Origin: Rhizobium subbaraonis
GTDB taxonomy: Bacteria > Pseudomonadota > Alphaproteobacteria > Rhizobiales > Rhizobiaceae
DNA: 64,000 bases
Reading direction: 5' to 3'
NCBI RefSeq assembly: GCF_900220975.1
Contig: NZ_OBQD01000010.1
Coordinates: 62,001-126,000 of the forward strand
Shown here one piece after another: positions 31,793 through 40,875 of the stretch; within the stretch, counting starts at the first letter, position 1, and each line of letters begins with the position of its first letter. Position numbers and translations under genes: made by a program. Under the pieces are notes generated by a model. The model did not search any database. It worked only from the letters and a program-made list of their open reading frames with translations, and was not told the DNA's origin.

Positions 31793-31971
31793 AAAGGAAT
31801 GAAAGCTGCAAGCCCCAATTCACAGGGAATATCGCTCGCTCACGTCTATGTCCCGGCCGGCGATTGCGTGGGCCGGTGGCAGCCGTTAGAGGACAACCTG
31901 CCCGCCGAACTTGTGCGAGCCCGAAAAAAGCCGTCAAATGAACGCAACCTGTGGCCAAGGAGTTAGCCTTC

Positions 31972-33027
31972 ATGTTCGAGGAGACCATCGCTCAACACGG
32001 CACGAAGTTCCTGGTTGCCGCACTCGCTGTTCTGATTGGCCTGGCTTGCCTGGCGCTGGTGCTGTGGATCGTCCGGCGCCGCCCGTCATCGCCCTTCATC
32101 CGTGGCGGGCGCAACCGCCAGCCGAGGCTTTCCGTGCTGGATGCCGCCGCCGTGGATACGCGCCGCCGGCTCGTGCTTGTCAGGCGCGACGACGTCGAAC
32201 ACCTGCTGATGATCGGCGGCCCCACCGACATCGTCATCGAAAGCCGCATCCTCGCCCCGACGCAGGATGACGCACAGGAAACGGCGCCTTCCGGTATCGT
32301 CACAGCGCCCATACCGGGCGAGCAGAAGACGGCAGAGCCGGCGATTGCCGCAACTGTTCCCGCCCAGGAACCAGCACCGGCCGCGATTGCGGCTCGCCCC
32401 GCCGCCGCCCCGATCGCAGTTCCGCCAGCGCCCGCCGCGGTGCGCACGACTGCGAGCGTCCTGCCGGCGCGCGCCGAACCGCCGGCACCGCCCCTGCCGG
32501 CTAGCGGCATCTCCGCGATGGGGAACATGTTCTATGGCGCAGACACCGGCCCGGCCGCAGCGGTGCCGCGCGCGAGCCAGCCGGAGCCTGCGGCCGCGCC
32601 CGCGCGCCCTGCGCCGACCACCCCGCCGTTCCAGCAGCCCCATGCGCCCGCACCGTCGCTCGAACGCAACGCCATCGACGCGCTCGATCGCGCCCGCGAT
32701 CGCGTCCTGACAAGTCCGGTCGGCACCGGCAGCGAACGCCTTGCACCTCAGGCCATGCCGACGCCGTCACCGGCACAGCCACAGGCTCCGGCCGTCGCAC
32801 AGCAACGACCAGCGGTCGAAAATGCAGCGCTGGTCAGCGAGTTCGAACGCATCCTGGAGCAGGAGATTGCAACCGCCCCGTCCCGCAGCACCGGGGCCGT
32901 CGCCCCTGGCGCGCGAATGGAGCCGGCAGCACCCGAGGCAGGCCCGCAACAGCCCAAGAGCCGTGAGGAAACCGAAGCCGAGATGGCGCGCCTGCTCGGC
33001 GAGATATCCGTCACCCGCAACTCCTGA
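31972..33027 (+). CDS. FliO-like membrane protein with long Pro/Ala-rich domain
   Basis: 351 residues from ATG 31972, 9 bp after an AAGGAG site; a GTG at 31951 is less likely. One N-terminal membrane helix (~8-32) is followed by a FliO-type short domain (RLSVLDAAAVDTRRRLVLVRRDDVEHLLMIGGPTDIV, to ~90). Then comes a ~200-residue Pro/Ala-rich segment and a short charged C-terminal helix (EETEAEMARLLGEI). FliO assists assembly of the flagellar export gate, but no other flagellar gene is here, and the Pro/Ala-rich region is unlike classical FliO. Confidence 0.7.
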   Translation: MFEETIAQHGTKFLVAALAVLIGLACLALVLWIVRRRPSSPFIRGGRNRQPRLSVLDAAAVDTRRRLVLVRRDDVEHLLMIGGPTDIVIESRILAPTQDDAQETAPSGIVTAPIPGEQKTAEPAIAATVPAQEPAPAAIAARPAAAPIAVPPAPAAVRTTASVLPARAEPPAPPLPASGISAMGNMFYGADTGPAAAVPRASQPEPAAAPARPAPTTPPFQQPHAPAPSLERNAIDALDRARDRVLTSPVGTGSERLAPQAMPTPSPAQPQAPAVAQQRPAVENAALVSEFERILEQEIATAPSRSTGAVAPGARMEPAAPEAGPQQPKSREETEAEMARLLGEISVTRNS

Positions 33028-33337
33028 AAAGGTCGCAGGAGCGCCGACCGGATGTTTTCGGCGCCGGTGGTGCGCTGAATAGCGCTGCAATATCAACAAG
33101 CCGGGTGCGGCGCGGGAGATCCCTTGCCACTTTACCACCCATTCTCGAGCCGGCGGATGCCGCAGCCGGTCGGTGTCCTGCTGATTCCATCAACATTGAG
33201 GCCATCCCTTCCGAAACAGAAAAGCCCGCCGACAACAGCCGGCGGGCTTTTGTTCGCCCCCTTCTACAGGGACAGACTGGACGCTCAAGTAAGCCAGCTG
33301 ACGGCGTGACGACCTCCTCGTCGCACGCCGCAGCCGA
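33028..33337. other. Intergenic region between FliO-like gene and dksA (3' to 3')
   Basis: 310 bp between convergent genes. Holds the bidirectional terminator at 33221-33254; no other feature seen. Confidence 0.5.
33221..33254. terminator. Bidirectional terminator, FliO-like gene / dksA
   Basis: 10- to 11-bp stem (33221-33231 with 33240-33250) with A and T runs outside, active on both strands. Confidence 0.8.
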
Positions 33338-33757
33338 TCACTCGTCGCGGTAGACCTTCTCGCGACGCTCGTGGCGCTCCTGCGCCTCGATCGACAGCGT
33401 TGCGATCGGTCGGGCGTCGAGGCGCTTGAGACCGATCGGCTCGCCGGTTTCCTCGCAATAGCCGTAGGTGCCTTCATCGAGCCGCTGCAGGGCTGCGTCG
33501 ATCTTCGAGATCAACTTGCGCTGACGATCGCGGGCTCTCAGTTCGATGGCACGGTCGGTTTCGGAGGATGCCCGGTCCGCAAGGTCGGGATGGTTGGCAC
33601 TTTCTTCGGCGAGGTGATCGAGGGTTTCGCGCGCCTCGCGCAGAATGTCGTTTTTCCAGGCGTTCAACTTCGCTCGAAAGTAGGCACGCTGGTTGGCATT
33701 CATAAACTCTTCGTCTTCATTGAGGACAAAGGTACTAAGATCGATCTTCTCACTCAA
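33338..33757 (-). CDS. dksA: RNA polymerase-binding transcription factor DksA
   Basis: 139 residues with a TTG start at 33757 preceded by AGGAG at 7 bp; a further-upstream ATG (33778) would include the SD in the coding part. Coiled-coil hairpin with the conserved acidic tip (DLADRASSETDRA, residues 58-70), then the zinc-finger region. Of the four zinc cysteines of E. coli DksA only C101 remains; the others are T104, S122 and A125. DksA works with ppGpp at the secondary channel of RNA polymerase in the stringent response. Confidence 0.92.
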   Translation of the reverse strand: MSEKIDLSTFVLNEDEEFMNANQRAYFRAKLNAWKNDILREARETLDHLAEESANHPDLADRASSETDRAIELRARDRQRKLISKIDAALQRLDEGTYGYCEETGEPIGLKRLDARPIATLSIEAQERHERREKVYRDE

Positions 33758-34130
33758 CGCGATTCTCCTGAAGAACATCTCAAGGGCGCTGTATATCCCT
33801 CTGAAAGAGCCGATTCAAGCCTGACTGTTCTTGCACACCGTTTTTTGAATCTGCTCGAATTTCAGACTATCCGGCTAATATTTCATCACGATAACAGCAG
33901 CTTGCCAATTTCGCCCGTTTCCTGTCTCACGCCACGTCAGTCGCGCCCTCCACAGGGATGTTCACCGTTCCTTCCGCCGACGAGTCAGGCGCCTGCGGCG
34001 TAGACAAGTAACGCGCGGTCGATCTATTTGGTTCCCCGCCTTGCCAGGGAAGCAAAATGAGTTGATCTTTTTGCCCCGGGGACCGAAAACGGAACGCGAA
34101 GGCAGCGCGGCGGGCAAAGGGGAACCGGAC
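33758..34130. other. Intergenic region upstream of dksA and sixA-like gene
   Basis: 373 bp between divergent genes, relatively AT-rich near 33830-33900, consistent with the dksA promoter. I could not single out a promoter or RNA. Confidence 0.5.
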
Positions 34131-34655
34131 TTGGCAACGACGGCATCAGGCGTCTACAGATTGTACCTGCTCAGGCATGCCCGCGCAGGCTGGGCTGCTC
34201 CTGGAAAGACCGATTTCGACCGCACGCTCGACGACGAGGGTTATGCGGAAGCGGAAGTGATCGCCGCCGAAATGGCGGATCAGGGCTATCACCCGCAGCT
34301 TGTCATCTCTTCCACAGCCATCAGGTGCAAGGAGACGGCCGAACCGCTGCGCCGCGTGTTCGGCGAGGAACTGCCAATCCAGTATGTCGACACGCTCTAT
34401 GGCGGCACGATCGATTCCTATGCGGAAGTTGCCTTTGCGGAGCGCCAGGAGACGGCCGTGCTGATCATCGGCCACAATCCGATAGTGGAGGAATTCTTCC
34501 GCATCCTGGTCGGCCAGCCGATCGCCGATGCGACCGCGCCAAACGGCTTCCCGACGGCTGCGCTTGCCACGATCGACTTCGACCGTCGGCCGAGCGACAG
34601 GGATTATATGGGCGGCCGCCTATCCTGCTTCATGACGCCGCGCTCCGGCCGCTGA
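34131..34655 (+). CDS. SixA-like histidine phosphatase
   Basis: 174 residues using a TTG start at 34131 (AAAGGGGAACC upstream); a longer TTG-started form from 34041 is possible but adds unrelated residues. Histidine phosphatase superfamily: LLRHARAGW with catalytic H16, ISSTAIRCKETAEPL, and IIGHNPIVEEF with the second His. SixA in enterobacteria dephosphorylates Hpt/PTS phosphohistidines. Substrate here is unknown. It lies 88 bp upstream of ycjX. Confidence 0.82.
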   Translation: MATTASGVYRLYLLRHARAGWAAPGKTDFDRTLDDEGYAEAEVIAAEMADQGYHPQLVISSTAIRCKETAEPLRRVFGEELPIQYVDTLYGGTIDSYAEVAFAERQETAVLIIGHNPIVEEFFRILVGQPIADATAPNGFPTAALATIDFDRRPSDRDYMGGRLSCFMTPRSGR

Positions 34656-34743
34656 GCGGCTGTTACGGCATTTCCGTTCGTCCTCGCCTTTTCCCGGCTG
34701 CCGCCGGCACCTATATCGCCATTGAAGCCGACTGACGTGGAAG

Positions 34744-36222
34744 ATGCGATTGCCCACACTGACAAACCTTGCTGACGATGCGCTGATCGCACTCGACAAT
34801 CTGGGCGACCGCGCCGCCAGCCTTGTGAACCCCACGATCAGGCTCGGCGTGACCGGCCTTTCCCGCGCCGGCAAGACCGTGTTCATCTCTTCCCTCGTGC
34901 ACAACCTCCTCAACGGCGGCCGCCTGCCCCTGTTCGAGCCCATGCGCTCCGGCCGCATCTCCCGCGTCCGCCTCGAGCCGCAGCCGGACGACGCCGTGCC
35001 CCGCTTCCAGTACGAGGACCACGTCCGCGCGCTGGTCGGCGAGCGGATATGGCCGGACTCGACGCGCGCGATCTCGCAGTTGCGCATCACGCTCGACTAC
35101 GAGAGCGCCAGCGGCTGGGGTAGGCTGTGGTCTCCCGGCCGCCTTTCGGTCGATGTGATCGACTATCCGGGCGAATGGCTGCTGGACCTGCCCCTGCTCT
35201 CCCAGGACTTCCGCACGTTCAGCGAGACGACGATCGCGCTCGCGCACACGGGTGTCCGCCGCATCCTGTCGGCGGAATGGTTCTCCGCCATGGCGCTGTC
35301 CGATGCGCGCGCGCCTGCGGAAGAGGCCGATGCCCGCCGCCTGGCAGACGCCTTCACGGCCTATCTGAAAGCCTGCAAGTCCGACGAGCGGTCTCTGTCC
35401 ACGCTGCCGCCCGGCCGCTTCCTCATGCCCGGCGACCTTGAAGGCTCGCCGGCACTCACCTTCGCGCCGCTGCCGAAACTGCCGGAGGGCCGGGCAGCGA
35501 AGGGGTCGCTCTGGGCCATGATGGAGCGCCGTTACGAGGCCTACAAGGCCCATGTGGTCAAGCCGTTCTTCCGGGAGCACTTCGCGCGCCTGGATCGCCA
35601 GATCGTGCTGATAGACGCGCTCCAGGCCGTCAACCGCGGCGCCGAGGCCGTGCAGGACCTCGAACGCGCGCTGGGCGACGTCATGGCGTGCTTCCGTCCT
35701 GGCGCAAACGGCTTCCTTTCTTCGTTCCTGACGCGCCGCATCGATCGCGTGGTGGTGGCGGCGACCAAGGCCGATCACCTGCATCACGAAAGCCATCCGC
35801 ACCTGGAGGCGCTGACGCGCCGGCTGGTCGATCGGGCGATCACCCGCATCGGTCTCAGCGGGGCGGGCGTGGAAGTGATGGCGCTGGCGTCCGTCCGCGC
35901 GACCCGCGAGGCGACGGTGAAGCAGGACGGCATGACGCTTCCCGTCATCGTCGGCACACCGATGGCGGGCGAGCGCATCGACGGCGAGACCTTCGACGGA
36001 AAGCGGAAAACCGCCATATTTCCCGGTGACTTGCCGGAGAATCCGGATTCATTTTTTCAAGCCATTGAATCGAATTCCGAAGAACCGCTGGCGCCGACAC
36101 TCAACTTCGTCCGCTTCCGCCCGCCGGAGATGGAGGCGCCCGGCGGCGAGCTCAGGCTCGCAATCCCCCACATCCGCCTCGACCGCGCGATGCAGTATCT
36201 GATCGGAGACCGGCTGGCATGA
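34744..36222 (+). CDS. ycjX: YcjX family P-loop protein (DUF463)
   Basis: 492 residues. Ras-like GTPase fold: P-loop GLSRAGKT at 38-45, DVIDYPGEWLLDLPLL resembling the switch-II/Walker B DxPG region, and VVAATKADHLHH as the nucleotide-specificity motif. YcjX/YcjF pairs are stress-regulated in enterobacteria and associated with the inner membrane; the molecular job is not known. The stop overlaps the ycjF start by 4 bp, so both are translated together. Confidence 0.9.
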   Translation: MRLPTLTNLADDALIALDNLGDRAASLVNPTIRLGVTGLSRAGKTVFISSLVHNLLNGGRLPLFEPMRSGRISRVRLEPQPDDAVPRFQYEDHVRALVGERIWPDSTRAISQLRITLDYESASGWGRLWSPGRLSVDVIDYPGEWLLDLPLLSQDFRTFSETTIALAHTGVRRILSAEWFSAMALSDARAPAEEADARRLADAFTAYLKACKSDERSLSTLPPGRFLMPGDLEGSPALTFAPLPKLPEGRAAKGSLWAMMERRYEAYKAHVVKPFFREHFARLDRQIVLIDALQAVNRGAEAVQDLERALGDVMACFRPGANGFLSSFLTRRIDRVVVAATKADHLHHESHPHLEALTRRLVDRAITRIGLSGAGVEVMALASVRATREATVKQDGMTLPVIVGTPMAGERIDGETFDGKRKTAIFPGDLPENPDSFFQAIESNSEEPLAPTLNFVRFRPPEMEAPGGELRLAIPHIRLDRAMQYLIGDRLA

Positions 36223-37310
36223 CCGACAAACCCAACGCCGGCCGGCGCCCCGCAGCCTTTGCCATCCCCGGCGATCCGCAGGGAGATCAGAACGAACCGA
36301 AACAGGCGCGCAAGGCGCCGCGCGCGCCCTCTCGCCATGACGAGGGCCTCGTCCTGACGCCGGACACGGACGATCCGTTCGCGGAGACCACGATCGACCT
36401 GCCTGAACTCGTCCGACAGGAAGAGGCGCTTCCACGGCGGCGCCGGCTGACCCTCGGCAAGGTTGCCTCCGCCGCATTCGCAATCCTGTTGTCGCTTGCG
36501 ATCGGCCTGTGGATCGACAGTCTCATCCGCGACCTTTTCAGCCGCAGCGACTGGCTTGGCTATCTCGCCGCCGGTGCCGCCGCCGTCGGCGTGATTGCCG
36601 TCCTAGCCGTCGTGGCGCGCGAACTCTTCGGTCTCCGACGACTGGCAGCGGTGCAGGACATCAAACAGGAGGCGATCGAAGCGGCGGCCCTGCCCGCCCC
36701 CGCGCCTGCCAGAAAGGTCGTTGCCCGCCTCGTCCACCTCTTTGCCGGCCGGCCGCAGACAGCCCGCGGGCGGACCCGCCTGCAGGAAACCGAAGGGGAC
36801 ATCATAGACGGGCCGCATCTCCTCGATCTTGCCGAGCGCGAGATGCTGGCGCCGCTCGACCGCGAGGCCCGCGCCCTCATCCTCGCCGCATCGAAACGGG
36901 TCTCCATCGTCACCGCGGTCTCGCCCCGCGCGCTGGTGGATCTCGGCTACGTTCTCTTCGAGAGCAGCCGGCTGATCCGCGCCATGGCGGAGCTTTACGG
37001 CGGCAGGCCGGGCAGTCTCGGCTTGCTGCGCCTGATGCGCGACGTTATCGCCCACCTCGCCGTCACCGGTTCGATCGCCGTCGGCGACAGCCTTGTCCAG
37101 CAGGTTCTGGGCCACGGGCTGGCGTCGAAGCTGTCGGCGCGGCTCGGCGAAGGCGTGATCAACGGGCTGATGACCGCCCGGATCGGCATTGCCGCCATGG
37201 ACCTCTGCCGTCCCATGCCCTTCCGCGCCTTGAGGCGTCCCGGCATCGGCGATTTCCTCTCCGACCTCGCTCCCGGAGCGCTCGGCGGCAGGGGCAAGGA
37301 CGCAGTGTAG
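36219..37310 (+). CDS. ycjF: YcjF family membrane protein (DUF697, TIGR01620)
   Basis: 363 residues. A basic/acidic cytoplasmic N-terminus of ~75 residues, two membrane helices (KVASAAFAILLSLAIGLWI and LAAGAAAVGVIAVLAVVA), then a DUF697 domain with hydrophobic helices (GLLRLMRDVIAHLAVTG, GEGVINGLMTARIGIAAMDLCRPMPF). Partner of YcjX, with a 4-bp ATGA overlap. Probably an inner-membrane anchor for the GTPase. Confidence 0.9.
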   Translation: MTDKPNAGRRPAAFAIPGDPQGDQNEPKQARKAPRAPSRHDEGLVLTPDTDDPFAETTIDLPELVRQEEALPRRRRLTLGKVASAAFAILLSLAIGLWIDSLIRDLFSRSDWLGYLAAGAAAVGVIAVLAVVARELFGLRRLAAVQDIKQEAIEAAALPAPAPARKVVARLVHLFAGRPQTARGRTRLQETEGDIIDGPHLLDLAEREMLAPLDREARALILAASKRVSIVTAVSPRALVDLGYVLFESSRLIRAMAELYGGRPGSLGLLRLMRDVIAHLAVTGSIAVGDSLVQQVLGHGLASKLSARLGEGVINGLMTARIGIAAMDLCRPMPFRALRRPGIGDFLSDLAPGALGGRGKDAV

Positions 37311-37445
37311 CACGTGCGGCACGGGCGGTGGACAACCGCTGCAAGTCGCCTCAAAACCATGCTGGCGGCCCGGCGCGAAACCGTTCGTTAACCATTTTAG
37401 CGCAAGGCTGGACCCAACAACCGACCAGCCCGTCAAGGATCGTTC

Positions 37446-37994
37446 ATGTACTCGCGCACCTCTTTGATTGCCCGCGGCGCCGCAGCGGTTCTCCTCGCCG
37501 CCTCCACCGTCGCAAGCCCGGTGCAGGCTGCCGAGCGTGACAAGGCGTTCTTCGACCAGGTCAGCGGAAGCTGGCAGGGCCCCGGCGAAATCGTCGCCGG
37601 CAAGTACAAGGGCACGAAGTTCACCTGCAATCTCAGCGGTGATTCCGAAGTTTCTGAAGGCACCGGCATCAAGCTCGACGGCCATTGCCGCGTCGGCGTG
37701 TTCAAGCAGCCGATGTCCGCCCTCATCACGCGTGCGGGCGGCACCTACAAGGGCAAGTTCCTCGACGGTGCGGCCGGCAAGGGTCTGGATATCCTGTCGG
37801 GCAATGTCACCGGCAACAAGGTCGTCGTCGCAATCAACCGTCAGAAGCTGAACGGTGCCATGATCGCCCGTCTCCAGGACGACAACACGATGAACATCAC
37901 GATCTCGGTCAAGGTCGAGGACAAGATGGTGCCGGTGATCGGCATGTCGCTGAACCGCAAGTTCCACACGATGGCGGTCGGCTCGATCAAGTAG
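37446..37994 (+). CDS. Exported protein of unknown function
   Basis: 182 residues from ATG 37446. Signal peptide (ARGAAAVLLAASTVASPVQA, cleaved near residue 29), then a predicted beta-rich domain with two cysteines (FTCNLSGD, DGHCRVG) likely disulfide-linked, and repeated short strands such as GTYKGKFLDGA. Likely periplasmic. No named family recognised. Its end overlaps the convergent folK by 8 bp. Confidence 0.85.
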   Translation: MYSRTSLIARGAAAVLLAASTVASPVQAAERDKAFFDQVSGSWQGPGEIVAGKYKGTKFTCNLSGDSEVSEGTGIKLDGHCRVGVFKQPMSALITRAGGTYKGKFLDGAAGKGLDILSGNVTGNKVVVAINRQKLNGAMIARLQDDNTMNITISVKVEDKMVPVIGMSLNRKFHTMAVGSIK

Positions 37995-38520
37995 GATCGG
38001 CCGGTTTCAGCCACCAGTCGCCATCGTCGCTCGCCTGTTCGATTCCCGTGGCGTCGGCCTGCTCAAGCCATGACCAGACCGGACTGCCCTCCACGACGAG
38101 GTCCGGCGCGATATCGGCAAGCGGCATTAGCACGAAGCCGCGCTGCGTCATGCGCGGATGGGGAATTTCCAGCGTCTCGCCGGCAAGCGTCACCTCGTCA
38201 TAGGTCAGCACGTCGATATCGATCGTCCGCGGCCCCCAGCGCTCGATGCGCTCGCGCTTCATCTCCCGCTCCATCGACAGGCATGCGTCGAGCAAGGCCT
38301 CAGGAGAAAGGTCGGTCGCAATCAGCGCACAGGCGTTGAAGAACCAGTCCTGGTCGGTCTTTCCCCATGGCGGCGTGCGGTAGAGACGCGACACGGCAAG
38401 GACGCGGCAATCCCCCCGCCGGTCGAGACCGGCAAGTGCCTTGCGCATCGCCCCAACGGGATCCCCGATATTGCCGCCGAGGCCCAAAGCCGCGCGATGA
38501 GGCCGCACCTCAGACGACAT
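37987..38520 (-). CDS. folK: 6-hydroxymethyl-dihydropterin pyrophosphokinase
   Basis: 177 residues from ATG 38520 (MSSEVRPHRAALGLGGNIGD). HPPK signature RWGPRTIDIDVLTYD with the two catalytic aspartates and IPHPRMTQRGFVL. It transfers pyrophosphate from ATP to hydroxymethyl-dihydropterin. Third gene of folP-folB-folK, overlapping folB by 11 bp. Confidence 0.95.
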   Translation of the reverse strand: MSSEVRPHRAALGLGGNIGDPVGAMRKALAGLDRRGDCRVLAVSRLYRTPPWGKTDQDWFFNACALIATDLSPEALLDACLSMEREMKRERIERWGPRTIDIDVLTYDEVTLAGETLEIPHPRMTQRGFVLMPLADIAPDLVVEGSPVWSWLEQADATGIEQASDDGDWWLKPADPT

Positions 38521-38878
38521 GATCGACAGTAACCTGCACGTAGTCGAGCACCCCGGCCACAGGCGCGTTCGGCTTGCGGACGGAAATTTTGGCGCGCCGG
38601 ATCTGCGGGAAGCGCGCACAGAGCGCGACGGCGATCTCCTGCGCCAGCGCCTCGATCAGGAAACGCCGGCGTCCCGTCACGATCGCCTCGATCGCCTCGA
38701 ATGCCACGCCGTAGTCCACGGTCGATTCGATCTGGTCGTCTGCCAGCGGCTGCGACGGCGAGACCTCCAGTTCGGCATCGACGAAGAAGCGCTGGCCGAG
38801 AAACTCCTCGGCATCATGCAGTCCGTGCCGGGCGAAGAACGCGCAGTTCTTGAGTGTAATGGTGTAGATCGTCGTCAT
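38510..38878 (-). CDS. folB: Dihydroneopterin aldolase
   Basis: 122 residues from ATG 38878. FolB fold: ITLKNCAFFARHGLHDAEEFLGQRF with the pterin-binding region, DYGVAFEAIEAIV, and FLIEALAQEIA with the pterin-anchoring Glu; terminal KPNAPVAGVLDYVQV. Makes hydroxymethyl-dihydropterin for FolK. Overlaps folK by 11 bp and follows folP by 14 bp. Confidence 0.94.
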   Translation of the reverse strand: MTTIYTITLKNCAFFARHGLHDAEEFLGQRFFVDAELEVSPSQPLADDQIESTVDYGVAFEAIEAIVTGRRRFLIEALAQEIAVALCARFPQIRRAKISVRKPNAPVAGVLDYVQVTVDHVV

Positions 38879-38892
38879 CTTGCGTTCTTTCT

Positions 38893-39771
38893 TCAGGCGC
38901 CCGTGCGCCCGCAAAGCCTAAGTCGTGCGTCCACCATAGCATCAGCCATCATCAGCGCATCCCTGTTGATTGCGACATCGTGGACCCTGAATATCGCCGC
39001 GCCCGCCTGTCGCAGCAGCGCCGTCGTTGCCGCTGTGCCAGCGTCGCGGTCCGCGGCATCGCGCCCGGTGACAGCGCCGACGAAACGCTTGCGCGAGGTA
39101 CCGACGAGGATCGGCCGCGCAAATCGCGCCAGTTCCTCGAAGCGGACCATCAGCTCGATGTTCTCGTCCGTATCCTTGGCGAAGCCGAAGCCGGGATCGA
39201 GCACGATCGCGTCGTCGGAAACGCCCGCCTCGCGGGCGATCCGAAGGGACGTCTCAAGGAAGGCGAACTGGTCTTCAACGACATCGGGCAGCTTCTGCCG
39301 GTCACGGCCGGTGTGCATGATGCAGAGCCCGGCGCCGGTCGCCGCGGCCACTTCGGCGATCACAGGTTCCCGTTGCAGGCCGTGCACGTCGTTGACGATA
39401 TGGGCGCCGGCGGCGATCGCCAGCCGTGCGGTTTCGGCCCGATAGGTGTCGATGGAGATCACGGGTTGTCCCGCCTGCACGAGAGCCTCGATGACAGGGA
39501 GCACGCGGTCCTGCTCCTCGCCGGCCGAAACCGATGTCCCGCCGGGTCGGGTGGACTCGCCGCCGATGTCGATGATGTGCGCGCCCTGCTCCAGACAGCG
39601 CAGCGCATGTTCGACTGCCCTGTCGACCGTATCGTGGCGTCCACCATCGGAAAAAGAATCGGGCGTGACGTTCACGATTGCCATGATCAGGCCTTGTGGC
39701 CCGAGTAGCAGGCTGCGTCCGTGCGCAAGGGACCACTGAAAAGGCTGGAAAGGCGTGAAGGCAGAGAACAT
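38893..39771 (-). CDS. folP: Dihydropteroate synthase
   Basis: 292 residues from ATG 39771, with GAAGG 8 bp upstream; the TTG at 39786 is part of that SD region. TIM barrel with both signatures: IMAIVNVTPDSFSDGG and DIGGESTRPGG, then SIDTYRAETA, NDVHGL, GFGFAKDTDENIEL and GTSRKRF. It joins p-aminobenzoate with the FolK product. First gene of the folate operon. Confidence 0.96.
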   Translation of the reverse strand: MFSAFTPFQPFQWSLAHGRSLLLGPQGLIMAIVNVTPDSFSDGGRHDTVDRAVEHALRCLEQGAHIIDIGGESTRPGGTSVSAGEEQDRVLPVIEALVQAGQPVISIDTYRAETARLAIAAGAHIVNDVHGLQREPVIAEVAAATGAGLCIMHTGRDRQKLPDVVEDQFAFLETSLRIAREAGVSDDAIVLDPGFGFAKDTDENIELMVRFEELARFARPILVGTSRKRFVGAVTGRDAADRDAGTAATTALLRQAGAAIFRVHDVAINRDALMMADAMVDARLRLCGRTGA

Positions 39772-39971
39772 GGCAAGATCCTTCAACAGGACGCGATCAG
39801 TCCGGAAAGCTGTTGCGCGCGCTGAGGCTATGCCTCAAGCTCAGACCGAGTTCAACTGCCATCGACGACAGCCGTCCACAGCGACCGAGACCGCATTAAA
39901 CCTTTGAACAATAAACCAGCCTAGAGTGGCGCCATCTCACAGACCGACCGACCCGGCGCCCGAGGAAAATC

Positions 39972-40589
39972 ATGCAGTCCATCGCCAAGAAGCTCCGCCC
40001 GCTCCTGGTTCTTGCCTCATTGACCGCCGCAGCAACGCCGTCTCACGGCGACACGATCACCAACAAGACCTTCTCCTATTTTTCGGTCGGCGGACGCACC
40101 GCGGCCGAGCTTGACGACGAACTCAGCAAGCGCGGGCCGAAGATGAAGAACACCGGTTCGCGTCATCCGGGCGCCACGCGCATTCGCTTTGGCGGTTCGG
40201 TCACCTACGTCAAGCGAGGCGGGAAATGCTATGTCGGCGATACGAAGGTCACGCTGACGACCAATATCATCCTGCCCCGCTGGAAACATCGCCGCTCCGC
40301 TTCCAAGTCGCTCGGTCTGATCTGGGATACGCTTTCATCCGACATCAAGCGACATGAAGAGCGCCACGCGGAGATCGCCCGCAACCATGCCCGGGACCTG
40401 GAACGCTCCCTGAAGGCGCTGCGCCCCGAAAGGGACTGCACCAAGCTGCAGGCCAAGGTCGATCGCATCACCGCCGCCGCCGTCGAGGCACATGACAAGG
40501 ATCAGGCCCGCTTCGACCGTGTCGAAGCCCACAATTTCAACGAGCGGATGCTACGGCTTCTGACCCACCGTCTTGAGCGCACACAATAG
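39972..40589 (+). CDS. Exported DUF922 (Zn-protease-like) protein
   Basis: 205 residues. Signal peptide ends near residue 26 (AAATPSHGD). The DUF922 region has TFSYFSVGGRTAAELDDELSKRGP and a HExxH metal motif HEERH at 128-132, followed by EIARNH, the pattern of a metzincin-like or gluzincin-like metallopeptidase. Two cysteines (KCYVGD and RDCTKL) could pair. Periplasmic; substrate unknown. Monocistronic. Confidence 0.8.
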   Translation: MQSIAKKLRPLLVLASLTAAATPSHGDTITNKTFSYFSVGGRTAAELDDELSKRGPKMKNTGSRHPGATRIRFGGSVTYVKRGGKCYVGDTKVTLTTNIILPRWKHRRSASKSLGLIWDTLSSDIKRHEERHAEIARNHARDLERSLKALRPERDCTKLQAKVDRITAAAVEAHDKDQARFDRVEAHNFNERMLRLLTHRLERTQ

Positions 40590-40875
40590 CTCTTCACCAT
40601 ACGTTACGTGTCGCACGGTTCCGCGACGGATCAGAGCCCACAAAATGAATGGTGAATTCTAGCGATGGCGTGAAGGGGCGAATCAGCCTAATTTGGCAAA
40701 TGACAAATGTTCGAAGACTTCAAGAAGTTTTCGATAGGAAGTTTGCGGATTTTTAGCGGTTTCTCCTGGCGCGTCCTCTCTGTGATGCTGGCGTCACCTC
40801 CCACGCGAGCTAACGATGCGCCCTCCTCGCCTCGCTTGTCCCTGGACCGGCGAGGCACTTTTTTGGACGTTGTCC

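Noticed and set aside
34041-34130. 30-residue N-terminal extension of the SixA-like protein
   Set aside because: Starts with TTG and adds a charged stretch not expected before the first beta strand of the phosphatase fold.
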